Assembly: GCA_008477525.1 (NCBI GenBank)
Contig: SPDT01000001.1
Location: 1,302,001 to 1,366,000, forward strand
Direction: 5' to 3'
Source of the DNA: Hypomyces perniciosus
Taxonomy: Eukaryota; Ascomycota; Sordariomycetes; Hypocreales; Hypocreaceae
DNA: 64,000 bases
Both the position numbers and the translations under genes were made by a program. The notes under the pieces are model-generated. The model searched no databases, was not told the DNA's origin, and saw only the letters and a program-made list of their open reading frames with translations. This document shows, piece by piece, positions 29,236 to 40,539 of this stretch. Position 1 is the stretch's first letter. Each line of letters starts with the position of its first letter.

Positions 29236-30280
29236 ATGAGAAGCCTACTAGATCTGCCCGCAGAGATTGTCGATGAAATCTTCTATCATGCTCTTGACCT
29301 CCCTAAAGGTCTCGACGAAGCGCAGAGCATCACCGAAATCCTTGGCACAGACACAGCCAAGGCACTACTGCTATGCTCACACAAGACTAATCATATCGCC
29401 ACATACATGCTCTTCTCAGAATCCACCTTCGCAGTTCGAGATAATTGCGATTTCAGACACATGTTGACTTTGGCGGGATACAGGAGATCAAACTACATCA
29501 GAAGCTTGAGCGTGACACTCACATACGACGATCACTTGCACAACACTCATAAAGACCGAGCCTTGAGTGACCCGGTTGGCGATATGTCGGGTCTATTGGG
29601 ACGTCTACATTGTTGTCTCTATAGATTGCATCTGACGACGCCTTCTTGGATGGGCCCACCTTTCGCAACCATTTCCAGTGCAAATCCGTCCCTTTTGCGG
29701 GCTCTGTGGCAGTTCGAAGAATTGGAGGAGTTGAGGCTGGATTCAATTTGGGTTCCATTGTGTCTCTTCAGCTCCGTCACGGATAGGGAGTCTATCTCGG
29801 CAGCAGATCCTCTATCAATGTTTCCATATTTACGAACTTTATACGTCGGGGGATCCTTTCCTTTCAATGTTGACAAAGAACAGGTAGTCATGGCCTTTTC
29901 TGAGCAACAGCTCCCTAGTCTCCACTCCTTGACTCTGGATGGTGTGATGCAATGTGGGTTCGGAAAGCAAGGTGGATGGGTGTTTCCCGCAGAGGCCATC
30001 GTCGCCATGGCCTCCCTAACGGAGTTTGTGTGGATCACCTCGGATGTCTCGTCGAGTATTATGGGGGTTAGTGAGCTGTTGACAAAGGAACACTTGAGAG
30101 CCTTGGGGAGACAGTCAAACTCTGCGCAGGTTGAAGATTGATTACAGAGGCTGCTTGCAAGGTACAAAAGTTGAGAAGGATGACATTACAACATTCCTGG
30201 ACGGCATGCCGAATTTGACGCACGTGTCGATTTTTATCAAGTCACTGGAACTGGACATCAACGAAATTCGGTCACAATAA
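29236..30280 (+). pseudogene. F-box protein gene with decayed 3' end
   Basis: The open frame 29236-30141 (301 residues) begins with an F-box-like motif, LLDLPAEIVDEIFYHAL, followed by leucine-rich segments (LEELRLDSIWVPL, FPYLRTLYVGG, LPSLHSLTLDG) as in fungal F-box/LRR-type ubiquitin-ligase adaptors. The frame stops at TGA (30139-30141), but the same frame continues with LQRLLARYK. After a 1-nt shift the next frame encodes VEKDDITTFLDGMPNLTHVS, continuing to a natural TAA at 30278-30280. The simplest view is that the gene once ended at 30280 and has a nonsense change plus a frameshift near its end. The shortened protein may still work because the F-box and most repeats remain. Confidence 0.6.
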
Positions 30281-30340
30281 GGATCACAACAAGGACACCA
30301 ATGACAGCCCACGCAGAGTTCTTTTCCCGGTGTCTACGGG

Positions 30341-33088
30341 CTAAATAACCTCCCATCTTGCTATCCAGCCGACGTTTTCTCCAGCGTTCCTCACGATACA
30401 TAGCCTCGCCTCCTTGGGGTTGCTTCTGACATTCGGGATGACCTTCTCTACTGCCAGACTGCCAATGGCTGCGCCACGGCCATCCGCCAAGCAAAACGAC
30501 CCTGTGGTCACAAATCCAATAAGGTCATCGGGGTCAGGTACGAGCGGATGGTATCCTCCAATATCAGACTGGTTAGCCCCTGAGGTATTATGGGAGACCG
30601 GAGGAGGAGGGGCGATGAGTTCTTGCGCTAGAAGACGTCGTCGCATCTGCAAGTCGGTTTCCTTTGAGTGAAGTTTACTATTCTTGATCTGGTTTGTTGC
30701 GGAGGAGGATGTGGATGTTGATGATGGAATGCGGGCGAGCCATTGGGAACGGAGATCGTGGGGAAGAGAGTGAGTGAACTGTTCTGGGGGGATGGTGGAT
30801 GGGACTTCTGCGTCGGGAGATGTTGGGATTGGTATAGGCGTGGAGGGGAGTCGATAGATCCTAGCGCAGGTGTTTACAACACCACGAGAAAGGAGGGATA
30901 TGCGGACAAGGGCGATAGCGTTGGGTGGGATTGGCGGAGGTAGTGTAGATGATGAAATGAGGCTGTTATAAGTAGCCTTCGAGATATTGTTTAAAAGCTT
31001 GAGGCGCGAGAGTTCTGGTTCTTGTGGTTTCGTCGGCGGATCTGCTTGATCAACGTCCATAGCATCGTCTGGCTTGTCCTCCAAAGCCGACTTTTGTTCT
31101 TTATCTTGGGGCTTCAGCCCGAAAAGGAACTCAAAGTCACAAGCAAATCCATCACCGACTTCGCCTTTTCGCCCAGCTCCGAGGTCTAGCGACGTCCATT
31201 CCACCCTCTTGCTCTTAGGGCGTTTTTCCCATTCCCATTTCCTCTTACGCCTGCGCTCCAACTCCCACTCAGCACCAGCGTCAGTGCCGAGGAAATCTGC
31301 GGGGAACCACGGAAGACTTCGTTCAAAGGCCACTTGCATCGTCTCATTCAGCCCTGCGAATCGCGGGTTACCGCCAGATATGAGTGGGCAGTGGACTATG
31401 TTATACCACAGCGGGAGGATACACTTCCACGGCACGAGCAGGGTCCATGTCCCCTGTGTTTGTGTGCTGGTTCCAGAGCGGGAGGCAACGAGGGTGATGG
31501 GTATAGGAGGGTCGACGATGGTAGGTTGTAGGAATGTGCCTGAGATGTATTTGCTTCTTCTCCTGTTGATGGATTTTTGTGAGGGTAGGCTTGTGGCTTT
31601 GTGACGGGCGTTGCGGTCGAATAGGGCGGATGGCTGCAAGTCTTCTTCGGCCGGCCATTTGGCTATTGTTTCGAGGAGTTTCATCTGCGAGTTTTCATCC
31701 TCGGGGAATTGCACCTTTCGGGGTGGATACCTCAGCCGAGGGTCTTGAATAGGGAAGTTCAGGATTGCATTGGCTGGCAGAGCTGCTGGATTGGTCAACC
31801 CTTTCAGCGATTGAAACAATGCCGCGTGCTGATTCTGGAGTGACTGTGAGGGATATGGCGTCAAGACGGATAATAGCGTCTCGGTCGAGGCTGGACCTGA
31901 AAACTCGATGCTTCCAATCTCAAACCGCAAGTCTTCGATGTATAACTGAGGTGTCTCCATCTTGGCAAGGCGTAGGAGCTCATGGAATACTTCTAGGAAC
32001 GACGAAGGATGTACCCTGAGATAGACTTGTCTTTGGACCTTCCTCTCGTCTCGGTTCTCTTCAATTGGTGTTGGTTCGGGGTTCCAAAGGACTGTTGACG
32101 GGCACATTGGACGCTGAGCTCCAGCCCTTTCTCTGCTTAAGATACCAGTCCATGCTCTTGTGCCGTGTCTCCATTTCTTGCCCTTGTCGTTCCAGCAGGA
32201 GTCATGAGTTATTCCAACTCTTTGGAGGACTCTTTTCACACCAACAAGGTTGCCATATAAGCCTATAGTACTCATGTAGCTCATATCCCAAACCACAGTG
32301 CCCCTCTCTCCCTGAGCCCGGTGTGTCGGCCGGTAAATCTTCTCGTTCGGCGTCAACGGGATAGCAAAGCGCCATAAGGGGTTTTTAGGCTCTGTCATAC
32401 GAGCTCGCTTTGCATGCCACTGGTGTGTTGGGAGCCACGTCTTGTTGATTTGGCGCTTTCTGAACTTGGCTGGTGGTTTCGGTGGTTCGTTGAGCATATT
32501 CCTTCTGATCTTGGGCCTAGGCTTTCGACCCACAACGCCTTGGTCTTGAACCCCCGTTGGATCTTTGCCCTCTTGGTTTGATTCCTCGGCTTGTTTTGTC
32601 TTCCTTTTCCTCTTTCGCGCTGCTAGTATCCGTATTCGCTTGGCCATTTGCGCCCGAATCCTCGCCCTTGTTGTTCTAGGCTTCCTCTTCCGCGCCTCAA
32701 CCAAGGGTGTATTATCCTCTTCCATCTCCCTTTTCGCCCGCGATCTCAGCCTCCGAGGCACTCTCTTGGGGTTGTGACTCGCCGTCCGTCTTCGCAATCC
32801 GCGGGGCACCTGCTGAAAAGCCCGACTGCTACCCTGAGCTCTAGACATAGCCATGCTCTGCTCCAGGGCACGAATCTCGAACTCGTGCGCATTCACAAAA
32901 GCCACCAGGTCCAGCTCGCCATCTTTGAGCGCCGCATCGGCCGGTTGCGTGGGGATGTTCCGGGCGGCGTGCACTTTGGCGCGTTTCTGGAGGAAGGCAT
33001 CGCTGCGGCCATTGGGTGCTGGGGGCCCGGCTTTGCGTTTGTGGGAGGCCAGGCCCGATTGGCCGCCAGCAGAGGGACTAGGAGCCAT
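30341..33088 (-). CDS. POP1: RNase P/MRP protein subunit POP1
   Basis: Largest protein subunit of nuclear RNase P and RNase MRP, acting in tRNA 5' processing and rRNA processing. It is a single long exon of 915 residues from the ATG at 33088 (MAPSPSAGGQSG). An in-frame ATG at 33250 would add 54 residues and cannot be excluded. The N-terminal basic region and POP1 domain are seen in INKTWLPTHQWHAKRARM, NPLWRFAIPLTPNEKIYRP and VVWDMSYMSTIGLYGN. The POPLD domain follows in VPWKCILPLWYNIVHCPL and GGNPRFAGLNE. The C-terminal domain ends GFVTTGSFCLADGRGAAIG and NAGENVGWIARWEVI. No breaks are seen. Confidence 0.95.
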   Translation of the reverse strand: MAPSPSAGGQSGLASHKRKAGPPAPNGRSDAFLQKRAKVHAARNIPTQPADAALKDGELDLVAFVNAHEFEIRALEQSMAMSRAQGSSRAFQQVPRGLRRRTASHNPKRVPRRLRSRAKREMEEDNTPLVEARKRKPRTTRARIRAQMAKRIRILAARKRKRKTKQAEESNQEGKDPTGVQDQGVVGRKPRPKIRRNMLNEPPKPPAKFRKRQINKTWLPTHQWHAKRARMTEPKNPLWRFAIPLTPNEKIYRPTHRAQGERGTVVWDMSYMSTIGLYGNLVGVKRVLQRVGITHDSCWNDKGKKWRHGTRAWTGILSRERAGAQRPMCPSTVLWNPEPTPIEENRDERKVQRQVYLRVHPSSFLEVFHELLRLAKMETPQLYIEDLRFEIGSIEFSGPASTETLLSVLTPYPSQSLQNQHAALFQSLKGLTNPAALPANAILNFPIQDPRLRYPPRKVQFPEDENSQMKLLETIAKWPAEEDLQPSALFDRNARHKATSLPSQKSINRRRSKYISGTFLQPTIVDPPIPITLVASRSGTSTQTQGTWTLLVPWKCILPLWYNIVHCPLISGGNPRFAGLNETMQVAFERSLPWFPADFLGTDAGAEWELERRRKRKWEWEKRPKSKRVEWTSLDLGAGRKGEVGDGFACDFEFLFGLKPQDKEQKSALEDKPDDAMDVDQADPPTKPQEPELSRLKLLNNISKATYNSLISSSTLPPPIPPNAIALVRISLLSRGVVNTCARIYRLPSTPIPIPTSPDAEVPSTIPPEQFTHSLPHDLRSQWLARIPSSTSTSSSATNQIKNSKLHSKETDLQMRRRLLAQELIAPPPPVSHNTSGANQSDIGGYHPLVPDPDDLIGFVTTGSFCLADGRGAAIGSLAVEKVIPNVRSNPKEARLCIVRNAGENVGWIARWEVI

Positions 33089-33548
33089 AGCAATGGCAAG
33101 CTGGGGGAGCTCGTGAAGGTGGAATTGTGTGCTTCTGTACGCGGTTGAAGCGCGCCGAGGAAACGATGATGAAACTTTCGAGGTGTGCTTATCGATAAGG
33201 AGCAGTTCGATAGCCCCACCATTTTCACCTCGATACATCAAAAGGTCCATCCTCCGTATAATGACGTTTCATTTTCATTGCCCACTTATGAGAGTTTTGG
33301 AATGTGGTCTTGATTGCCTGGCAACCAACTCTGAATGCTACATGCATATGCAATTTTATGTAATTTTATTATACTTTTTACACCATAGTATTTTTACTGT
33401 TGGGACTTGCGCTACTGGGGGAATGTTGACGACTTTGATATCCCAACTCTTGGCCCAGGGTCATGGAAATGTCTTATTCTTACACCATGTTCTACCTTCT
33501 CAGCGTGCCCGACTTGATGGGTCATTTTGGCATTGTGGTAATAATAGT

Positions 33549-33574
33549 GTACGGAGTACGACAGTACTCCGTAC
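33549..33574. repeat. Perfect inverted repeat made of two 9-mer motifs
   Basis: An 11-bp arm GTACGGAGTAC, the loop GACA, and the exact inverse arm GTACTCCGTAC. Both arms contain the dispersed TACGGAGTA 9-mer found at many intergenic sites in this window. Confidence 0.85.
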
Positions 33575-34351
33575 TTGACACGTTGACTCAGAGTGTCCCC
33601 CCCAAAAGGAATGATAAGGTGGTTGGTTGAGCAAGACATGGATGTTGTGAAACCCCGAATGTCCGTCATAATATGCCTTGTAGTTGGGTAGCAGCAGATC
33701 TTCCCCATAGAATGCGCCTTGTGTATCCACAACTTGAGGCTGCAGCACCATCCATTTGGGATCACACTCTATTTACACTATCTAATAGGATAATAATACG
33801 GCATACTCCGTCCGTGCCATGAGTGAGATTCAGATACGAGGGCTCGTCAACTGCTCGTAGGGCTGACTGGCTTCAGCTAGGGGAAAAGCCTTGGCCGATT
33901 TCCAAGCGCGGACTCGCGGACCTGCACTGGCCAGGCCAGAGCCGCCGAGATTAGCGGGGTTCTTATTATATCACGACTGCTGTAATGACCACTGGAAGCT
34001 AATAAACTTCATCCCTGAACCTCCACCTCTCCCTTGAACCCCAACTCCCAAAGAGCCCAACTGAAAACCAAGCAGATCGCCTGCAGATGCACCTGTTTGG
34101 CCGTTGACGAACCGAACTCGCAGCGACACTCACTCTTCCACGTCTTCCATGCATGTCGCCCTTTTTCTGATTTGTCCCCGCTGTTCTTGAGGATTCCCCG
34201 GGGTTCCGGCTCCCACTCAGTTCAGTTCGTATTCCCAGGGAGGAGGATTGCGCAGGCTTACGCACTGCATTTGAGGGGCGTCCATATAAGCAATATATAT
34301 CCCAAACCGGCAAAGGGATTTCCATATTCGGCACTCGACTTGCGTCACTCT

Positions 34352-34431
34352 CCCTTCTCCCTCTATCTCTGCCTCTGTCTCTGCCTCTGTCTCTGCCTCT
34401 GTCTCTATCTCTGTCTCTGTCTCTGTCTCTC
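34352..34431 (+). repeat. CT-rich microsatellite
   Basis: A run of TCTCTG and CCTCTG hexamers (CTCTGCCTCTGTCTCTGTCT type) about 600 bp upstream of the NT-C2 domain gene. It is purine-free on this strand apart from the G positions. Such tracts are common in fungal promoters. Confidence 0.8.
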
Positions 34432-35042
34432 CTGGGACGTTTTATTCACTCCTTCAATTCAGGTCTCATACCCCCCCACCCCCTCCCAATACTAACTGTC
34501 TGAGGGCAGACCAGACGGCATCCTCCTATCGCCGGTCTGCCTGGCTGCAATCTGATATTACCGGCTCCCACGCCGAATCTGACCGGGTGCATCTGCGAGT
34601 CTGCGATCAGATTAGTGGCGCCACTGGCTACACGTGTCGTCCTTCAGCTTGCCGCAAGTGAGCCCGATTTTGGCCGCTTTGCCTTGCAGCCCCAAACGAC
34701 CTAGACGAACTAGCCTCGCTGGTCCTGGTGGTGTTGCTGGTGGTTGGCCTGGTTTGTGTTTGCGTTTGCGTTTCGGATAATGGCTGCCCTGAGTAAGCTT
34801 GCAATCCTCTTGTTTCTTATTTATGTTGACACCCAACTGGCATGGCCACCATGTTTTAACCCCCCCTCTCCCATTTTTTTTTTTCAATGTTCTACATGTT
34901 ATAGAGACATGCTAGGCAACCTGTGCTTGTCTGAGGACTCGAGTGAGCTGGCTGGACGTTGACATACATCTCCTCACCTTGTTCTCTTTAAAAGCAACCT
35001 CTATCTGTCGGCTCCTCCGGAAGAGGCGCACCGTGGTGTACA

Positions 35043-36558
35043 ATGGTGTTGAAAGTGGCTAACATGTATTTTTTCCCTTTAGTTGGTAAAGGGCGCAAGG
35101 TGAGGCTTTTCGTGATAACCTCTATATTCGTTCTTGTTCTGCTGACACATCATAGCCCAAGTTCGAGCTTCATCTCAAGGTGAGATAATCTCGCCACACA
35201 CTTCTATGAAGCATCAATCTAACCATAGCTATCGCTCCACCAGATCTATGATCTAAATAACGTTCCTCTCGTTTCCGGGAGCTCATATATCAAATGGCAT
35301 CTGCCTCACTCCATGAACGCGGAGCACCGCGGCCGCACGGCCAAGTGTCCCATCACGAACCACCGAGTTGACTACTCCTTCAGCAAAGTGGTGCCATCAA
35401 TCCGCATGTCCGTTGACAAGCACAACAACCTCGCCGAGTGTCTTATAGAGTTTGAGATTCTGCAGGAATTTCCAGGTGCCGAGAGAGTCACCCTCGGCCA
35501 CATCAAGCTCAACCTGGCAGAGTATGTCGAGGAGAGTGAGACGTTTATCAGAGACATTGGCTCGCCACCACCTACCAGGAAACGCAACAACAGTGTTGAA
35601 GTGAGCCCTACGAGTACAAGAACACACAAACTCTCTGATGAGCTCCACCGAGAGCCGGAAGATGGCATTGTGAGGAGGTATCTGATGCAGGAGAGCAAGG
35701 TCAACAGCACACTGAAGATGAGTTTCCTCATGGTTCAGGTCGATGGTGAGCGCAACTTCATTGCGCCGGCTCTAAGATCGGCTCCCGTTTTTGGCGGTAT
35801 CGCCGGCTTCATGGCCCCCGACCAAGCCGAGGACGACACAGGACGTACGTGGCTCCCGCCCTCCTCCCCTCCTCTCACTCAATTGCCATCACCTCACGAC
35901 TTCATGCCCATTTGTCAACCAGGCTAACAAATCCCCAGCCATACCTAGCATATCCAAGAACCGCGACGTTTCTGAAGTCCAGGACCTATACCGTCGCACC
36001 CTAGCAGCCTCATGGACTCGCCAACACCCCGAGCTTCCCGCGGACGAGTGTATCGAAGACATATTCTCTGGCGGCAACGGCTGGAAGACGAAATCCCGCA
36101 GCACCTCCGCCACCAACGGCCGGTCTACCCCCGAGTCCGACGATGACTCTGACGACCATCACTACGGAGGCACCCTCCGTCCCAGCGACTTCCGCCGCAT
36201 GGCCATGCATCACCATCACCGCCGCCATTCCTCCTCTCACTTCCGGCCCTCTACTCATCATCACCGCCGTACCCACAGTGGCTCCAGCGATAAAAGCGTC
36301 TCAACTGTCACAGGTGGGAACCGCAGCCCTTTTAAGAAAGGAGTGCGTATTCTCCGCGAGGAGAACAGAGAGTCGTCGCGGGACGACGACGTCGCCAGCA
36401 CTAGAAGCGCTGGCAGTCTGGCGAGTCTAGCGCCGACGCTGGGGAGCAGCGAACGAGAGAGGTTAGATTCGGGGATGAAGCAGATAAGGGAGGTAGGCGA
36501 GTTTGACGTGAGAGATGATCTGGTTGCTTGGAAGTTGCCTGGTGGGCTGGCTACATGA
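35043..36558 (+). CDS. EEIG1/EHBP1-type NT-C2 domain protein
   Basis: Exons 35043-35099, 35156-35179 (24 nt), 35244-35844 and 35939-36558 give 433 residues, with all phases closing. The first exon is the least certain; ATG at 35064 is an alternative in the same frame. The N-terminal C2 domain (about residues 18-215) shows PKFELHLKIYDLNNVPLVSG, SYIKWHLPHS, GRTAKCPI, then LAECLIEFEILQEF and LGHIKLNLAEYVE. This domain is thought to link proteins to membranes or membrane trafficking. The C-terminal half is low-complexity, with histidine-rich (HHHHRRHSSSH) and serine-rich stretches, and ends with EVGEFDVRDDLVAWKLP, which recurs in fungal members. The fungal family is uncharacterised to my knowledge. 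Confidence 0.85.
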
Positions 36559-36990
36559 TGGTGACGACACTTGACTATTCTGGCTTTGACATTCTTGTTT
36601 ATGAGGGTCCTGGGTTTGAGCACTTGGGACTACCTTTTTTTTTTTGGTTTTATAGATGCTTTTTAAAATATTCTCTAGATTAGGCCAGAATCCAAGTAAG
36701 CAATCAATTTACACTGTCGACTTAGCCCTTTCCATTTGCCTGTATTAGACGCACATTGGTCACAAACTCGTACCAAGTTCATGGCATCAACTTTTGTCAT
36801 TCCCAAAAACACTTGATATGTGTCTCTGCTCTATCTCTAGAAACATATGATAAAGCAGTCATTTTTCTTTTGATTCTATAACCCGCGCGTGCAACCGACC
36901 ATCCCAACGTCATGCGCCTCTACACGATAAAAACCTCGTTTTTTGTACGTACTATTCCCATTTTTATCATCATACCATCATCGTCGCCAT
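36559..36990. other. Convergent 3' spacer
   Basis: About 430 bp between the stop codons of the NT-C2 gene and SSZ1. It holds a run of T residues near 36637-36646 and no coding frame. Confidence 0.6.
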
Positions 36991-38831
36991 TCATGGAGCC
37001 TGCAGGGTGCCCCTAACACCGCCTTTGCCGCCGACTTCCCTCGCCGTAACCGTAACGCTGAGGTCTGCCAGGAGGTTGATCGTCACCTCGACCTTAGCGC
37101 CCTTCTTGACGTCCTTGATAGCCGCCTCGGCGAGAGGGGTGCCAATCTTCCAGATCTTCTCGCGCTTTTCCTCCTCTTCCTCGTCAGAGTCAAGGTCAGA
37201 GTCGTCCTCATCCTCATCGCCGTTTTCTACGGGCTCCTTGGCCTTGGGCTCAGGCTTGGTGACCTTGATGTGGGTACCGCCCTCGACGACCTTGATGAGG
37301 ACGTTACCACCCTCCTTGGGAGCAGCGATGTGGAGTGTTCGGCGGGCGGGAGCAGCAGTCTCGGCCTGCATGATGGGGGTAAAGACATCCTCGCCATCGG
37401 CACCAGTGGTGACAACACCAATGGCGTTGGAGATGTGCTTGACAGTGGTAACAGCAGGGTGAGTAGACTGCTCAATATCGCCAGCCTCATACTCCTGGAC
37501 CAAGGAAGCCTGCAGAGCAGCACCTCGAGCCTGCAGCTCAGAGGGGTTGATGGCAGCCGTGCTCGTCGCGGGGGCAAGGATGAGGGTGGACTCTGGGAAG
37601 ATGGAACGGAAGTTGTTAGCAATCCGTGGTGTGTGCGAAGTACCACCGCACATGATGACCTCGTCGATATCCAGGACATCCAACTCAGCCTTCTTGATAA
37701 CGCTCTCGATCAGACGGTTGAAGCCGTCAAAGACCTTGCGGCCAACCATCTCATATCGTATCCTGTTGATGGTAGAAGAGAAGTCGAAGCCATCTGCCAA
37801 ACTCTCAACACTGAACTGGGCGTTGGTGCCCAAGCTCAGAGCCTTCTTGGTCGCCTCGGACTCCAAGCGCAGCTTGGCCAGGCTCTTGGGGTTTGATCGG
37901 GGATCGACGTTGTGCTTCTTGATGAACTCCTTGGCGAAGTGGTCCATCAGGACCTGATCCAGATGAACACCAGCGAATTCGTAGTCGTGAGCAGTAGCCA
38001 GAATGGTGTACATGCCACCTCTTGAGGCGACGACGGCAACATCGGAGCGGGTGCCACCCAGGTCAGCAACAACAACAATCTTGTCCTCGATCTCAGCCTC
38101 GGGGCGAGCATCATACGCCAGGACAGCAGCAACAGGGTCGGAGATCAGCTGCAGAACCTCGAGATCGGCATCGTTGGCAGCCTTGATCAAGGCCTCGCGC
38201 TGCTTCTCGCCGAAGTTGGTCGGCACGGTAATGACGGCAGAGGTGACCTTCTTGCCCAGATACTCCGAGGCCGCAGTGACGAGACGTCGCAGGTATCGCG
38301 TGGCCGCCTCAGAAACCGAAACAGTAGAGGGTTCAGCCTCCTCGTCAGCCTTGTCCTTCACCGTGAAGGAAACGGCCCCTGAGATGTCCTGGGGATGGGC
38401 AGCGGCATGGCAGTGGGTGGGGTCAATGGACTTGAACCTGGACTCGTAGTTAGCATACCCGTCTCCTGTCTACATCGAAACGACAAGCCATACTCTTGGC
38501 CCAGGAAATCCCTGAAGTAAGCGACGGTGTTGGTCGGGTTGCGAACCAAGAAGTTCTTCGCCTGAGAGCCATAGTACTCGTCGCCGTCGATGTACGAAAG
38601 CGTGGTGGGAATCTGTCGGTCTATACTCGCGGCCAGATGTCAGCAAACAGCACTATCCCAAGATCACCACGTATACGCATTTCCAGACTTACCGCCGTCC
38701 TCGTTCGCAATGACCTCGGCCTTGTCATCCACCGTAAACGCAATCGAACTGTTCGAGTTGCCAAAGGTGATGCCAATGACAACCCTCTCGCCCGGCTCAA
38801 CGCCGGGCTTCACGCCGTTGCTCTCAGCCAT
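36991..38831 (-). CDS. SSZ1: Ribosome-associated Hsp70-like chaperone Ssz1
   Basis: Atypical Hsp70 that with the J-protein zuotin forms the ribosome-associated complex. Exons 38831-38693, 38620-38494 and 38437-36991 close in phase and give 570 residues. The ATPase-like domain starts VVIGITFGNSNSSIAFTVDD and continues with RQIPTTLSYIDGDEYYGSQA, VITVPTNFGEKQREAL, VVVADLGGTRSDVAVVAS and VIMCGGTSHTPRI. Ssz1 proteins have a degenerate nucleotide-binding site and short substrate domain, matching the region after GARGAALQ-like ARGAALQASL. An acidic insert (DEDEDDSDLDSDEEEEE) precedes the C-terminus. It is divergent from RRP40 across 326 bp, so the two probably share promoter DNA. Confidence 0.93.
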
Positions 38832-39157
38832 CCGGTCGGGAAAAATCGGTATAAATGAAGAATTAAAGAGAAGAGCCGGATATCGACCTCTTGAACGAAG
38901 AAAGCAGGCGGTGGCGTTGTCGCTGTCAACGTCTGTATGGAAACGTTGGTGGGGTTCCTCCAAAAAATTTCGAGCAGAAATGGTGATTATCTTTGGGCCT
39001 TTGATGGTGGAGACTGGGTGCACGCCGTGGTGTGCCGATAAGGCCAATCACAATGCCCCTCCGGCACAAGGCTGAGAAGAGAAGCTGGTCGGCTATGCCT
39101 AGATCTTCACTTGACCATCAACCTTGAACCTCTACCAAAAAAAAAATCCGTCACAGA

Positions 39158-39955
39158 ATGTCCTCAGAACTGGTCTTCGTCCTTCCGGGCGACCACATCG
39201 ATCCCTCTCTCATCCCTTCAAATCCCAAGAAGCCTCTGCGCCTGGGCCCTGGCCTGCGCCATGTCCCTCCCAGCGATCTTCTCCCAACGCTGGCCGGCCA
39301 GCTCGTCACCGACACACAAAAGAATGCGATTCGCGTCGAGACATCAAGAGGACGAGTACGCGCCTCTCTCAATCCTCCTAAAATGCTACCAATGGCTAAT
39401 CCAACCTGCGAGCAGTACACACCTCGAGTAGGCGAACTCGTCGTCGGCACCATCGTCAAGACCGCTGCGGACGTCTACTTCGTCGGCCTCTCAGATTACA
39501 CAGCTCCGGCTCTCCTCCCTCAACTCTCCTTCGAATCCGCCACCAAAAAGACCCGCCCTATCCTCGCCATTGGGGCTTTAGTATACGCGCGTGTCACTCT
39601 CGCCAACAAGCACATGGACGCTGAGCTCGAATGTGTCTCCGCCTCAACAGGAAAGTCAGATGGTCTTGGGCCGTTAACAGGTGGCATGATGTTCACTATC
39701 TCGCTTGGCATGGCGCGTCTCTTGATGATGCCAAAGAAGGCACAGGAGGGCAAGCTAATCGTGATGGATGAACTTGCCAATGCAGGACTCCAATTCGAGA
39801 CTGCGACAGGCAGGAACGGTAGGATTTGGGTGGACAGCGATAAAACCAAGACCACCATTACGGTAGGCAGGGCAATTCAGGAAACAGACGAGAAATCGCT
39901 AGACCCACAAGAGCAGAGAAAGCTGGTCAAGCGGTTAATCAAAGAACTGAGCTAA
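39158..39955 (+). CDS. RRP40: Exosome cap subunit Rrp40
   Basis: RNA-binding cap subunit of the nuclear and cytoplasmic exosome. The frame is open throughout, but an in-frame 60-nt intron at 39356-39415 (GTACGC to GAGCAG, branch GGCTAAT) is inferred because removing it joins ETSRGR to YTPRVGELVVGTIV, as expected for the start of the S1 domain. The protein is then 245 residues, the usual size. The N-terminal domain starts VLPGDHIDPSL; the S1 domain includes VGTIVKTAADVYFVGLSDY and ILAIGALVYARVTLANKHM; the KH domain includes FETATGRNGRIWVDS. Other names for the family are EXOSC3 and Rrp40p. It is divergent from SSZ1. Confidence 0.92.
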   Translation: MSSELVFVLPGDHIDPSLIPSNPKKPLRLGPGLRHVPPSDLLPTLAGQLVTDTQKNAIRVETSRGRVRASLNPPKMLPMANPTCEQYTPRVGELVVGTIVKTAADVYFVGLSDYTAPALLPQLSFESATKKTRPILAIGALVYARVTLANKHMDAELECVSASTGKSDGLGPLTGGMMFTISLGMARLLMMPKKAQEGKLIVMDELANAGLQFETATGRNGRIWVDSDKTKTTITVGRAIQETDEKSLDPQEQRKLVKRLIKELS

Positions 39956-40539
39956 AATTGCCAGGATACCCATAGGCGTCTTCCCAGGATCCTTCCCATA
40001 TATGATTTCAACTCCTTCACATGTTCCCAAACATGCATGCCCAAAAAAAACGCCCCTACTCAGCTTTCCGCCCGTCATAAGCAAGTAGATGTGTCACTCC
40101 ATAGAATAACAGACATTTCCAACGCCTTGATTGTTCCGTCCATTTGTTGACGTACATGCCGTTTCCCAATTCCTTCGCTATTCCTTCGCTATAGAACAAC
40201 AACAAACAAAAAAAAATGTTTGCGTGACGAATCATAAACACGTCGAAAAAGTGTGGCCCTAGAAAGGTGCCAGGACGTGGAAATGTATGTGTACAACTAT
40301 TATCGTTCCTCCTCATGTGGTCCAGTCCATTACGACCTTGCCAATGACGTGTAATAGTAATTCAGCTCCTCCTCTCCATGTATGCGCGCAGTCAGGGTTG
40401 GGTAAGCCATCTCATGGGCTTTTCGTCAAACAGCCAGTGGTAATTTCAGGCTTGGAATGAATCATGCAAGGCAGCGAGACTCCAAGGTCAGAACAAGGTT
40501 GGTTGCTCTGCATCTCGGTTTTCGGGTTATAATTCCCAA
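39956..40539. other. Convergent 3' spacer
   Basis: About 580 bp between the RRP40 stop and the stop of the C2H2 gene, with short A runs and no supported coding frame. Confidence 0.6.

Larger units (their letters stand above)
33089..35042. other. Intergenic, promoter region of POP1 and the NT-C2 gene
   Basis: About 1.95 kb with no supported gene. It contains a perfect short hairpin at 33549-33574, a CT-rich microsatellite at 34352-34431 and pyrimidine-rich tracts before the downstream gene. Frames such as 34034-34495 are products of the simple repeat. Confidence 0.55.

Noticed and set aside
33089..33250. Longer POP1 start at 33250
   Set aside because: Possible but not preferred: the extra 54 residues have no POP1 character, and the ATG at 33088 begins a typical N-terminus. 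Not excluded.
34034..34495. Plus-strand ORF with LCLCLCL repeats
   Set aside because: Produced by the CT-rich microsatellite; no coding character outside it.
36943..37896. 317-codon plus-strand open frame
   Set aside because: Antisense shadow of SSZ1; leucine/aspartate-rich composition typical of a reversed coding strand.
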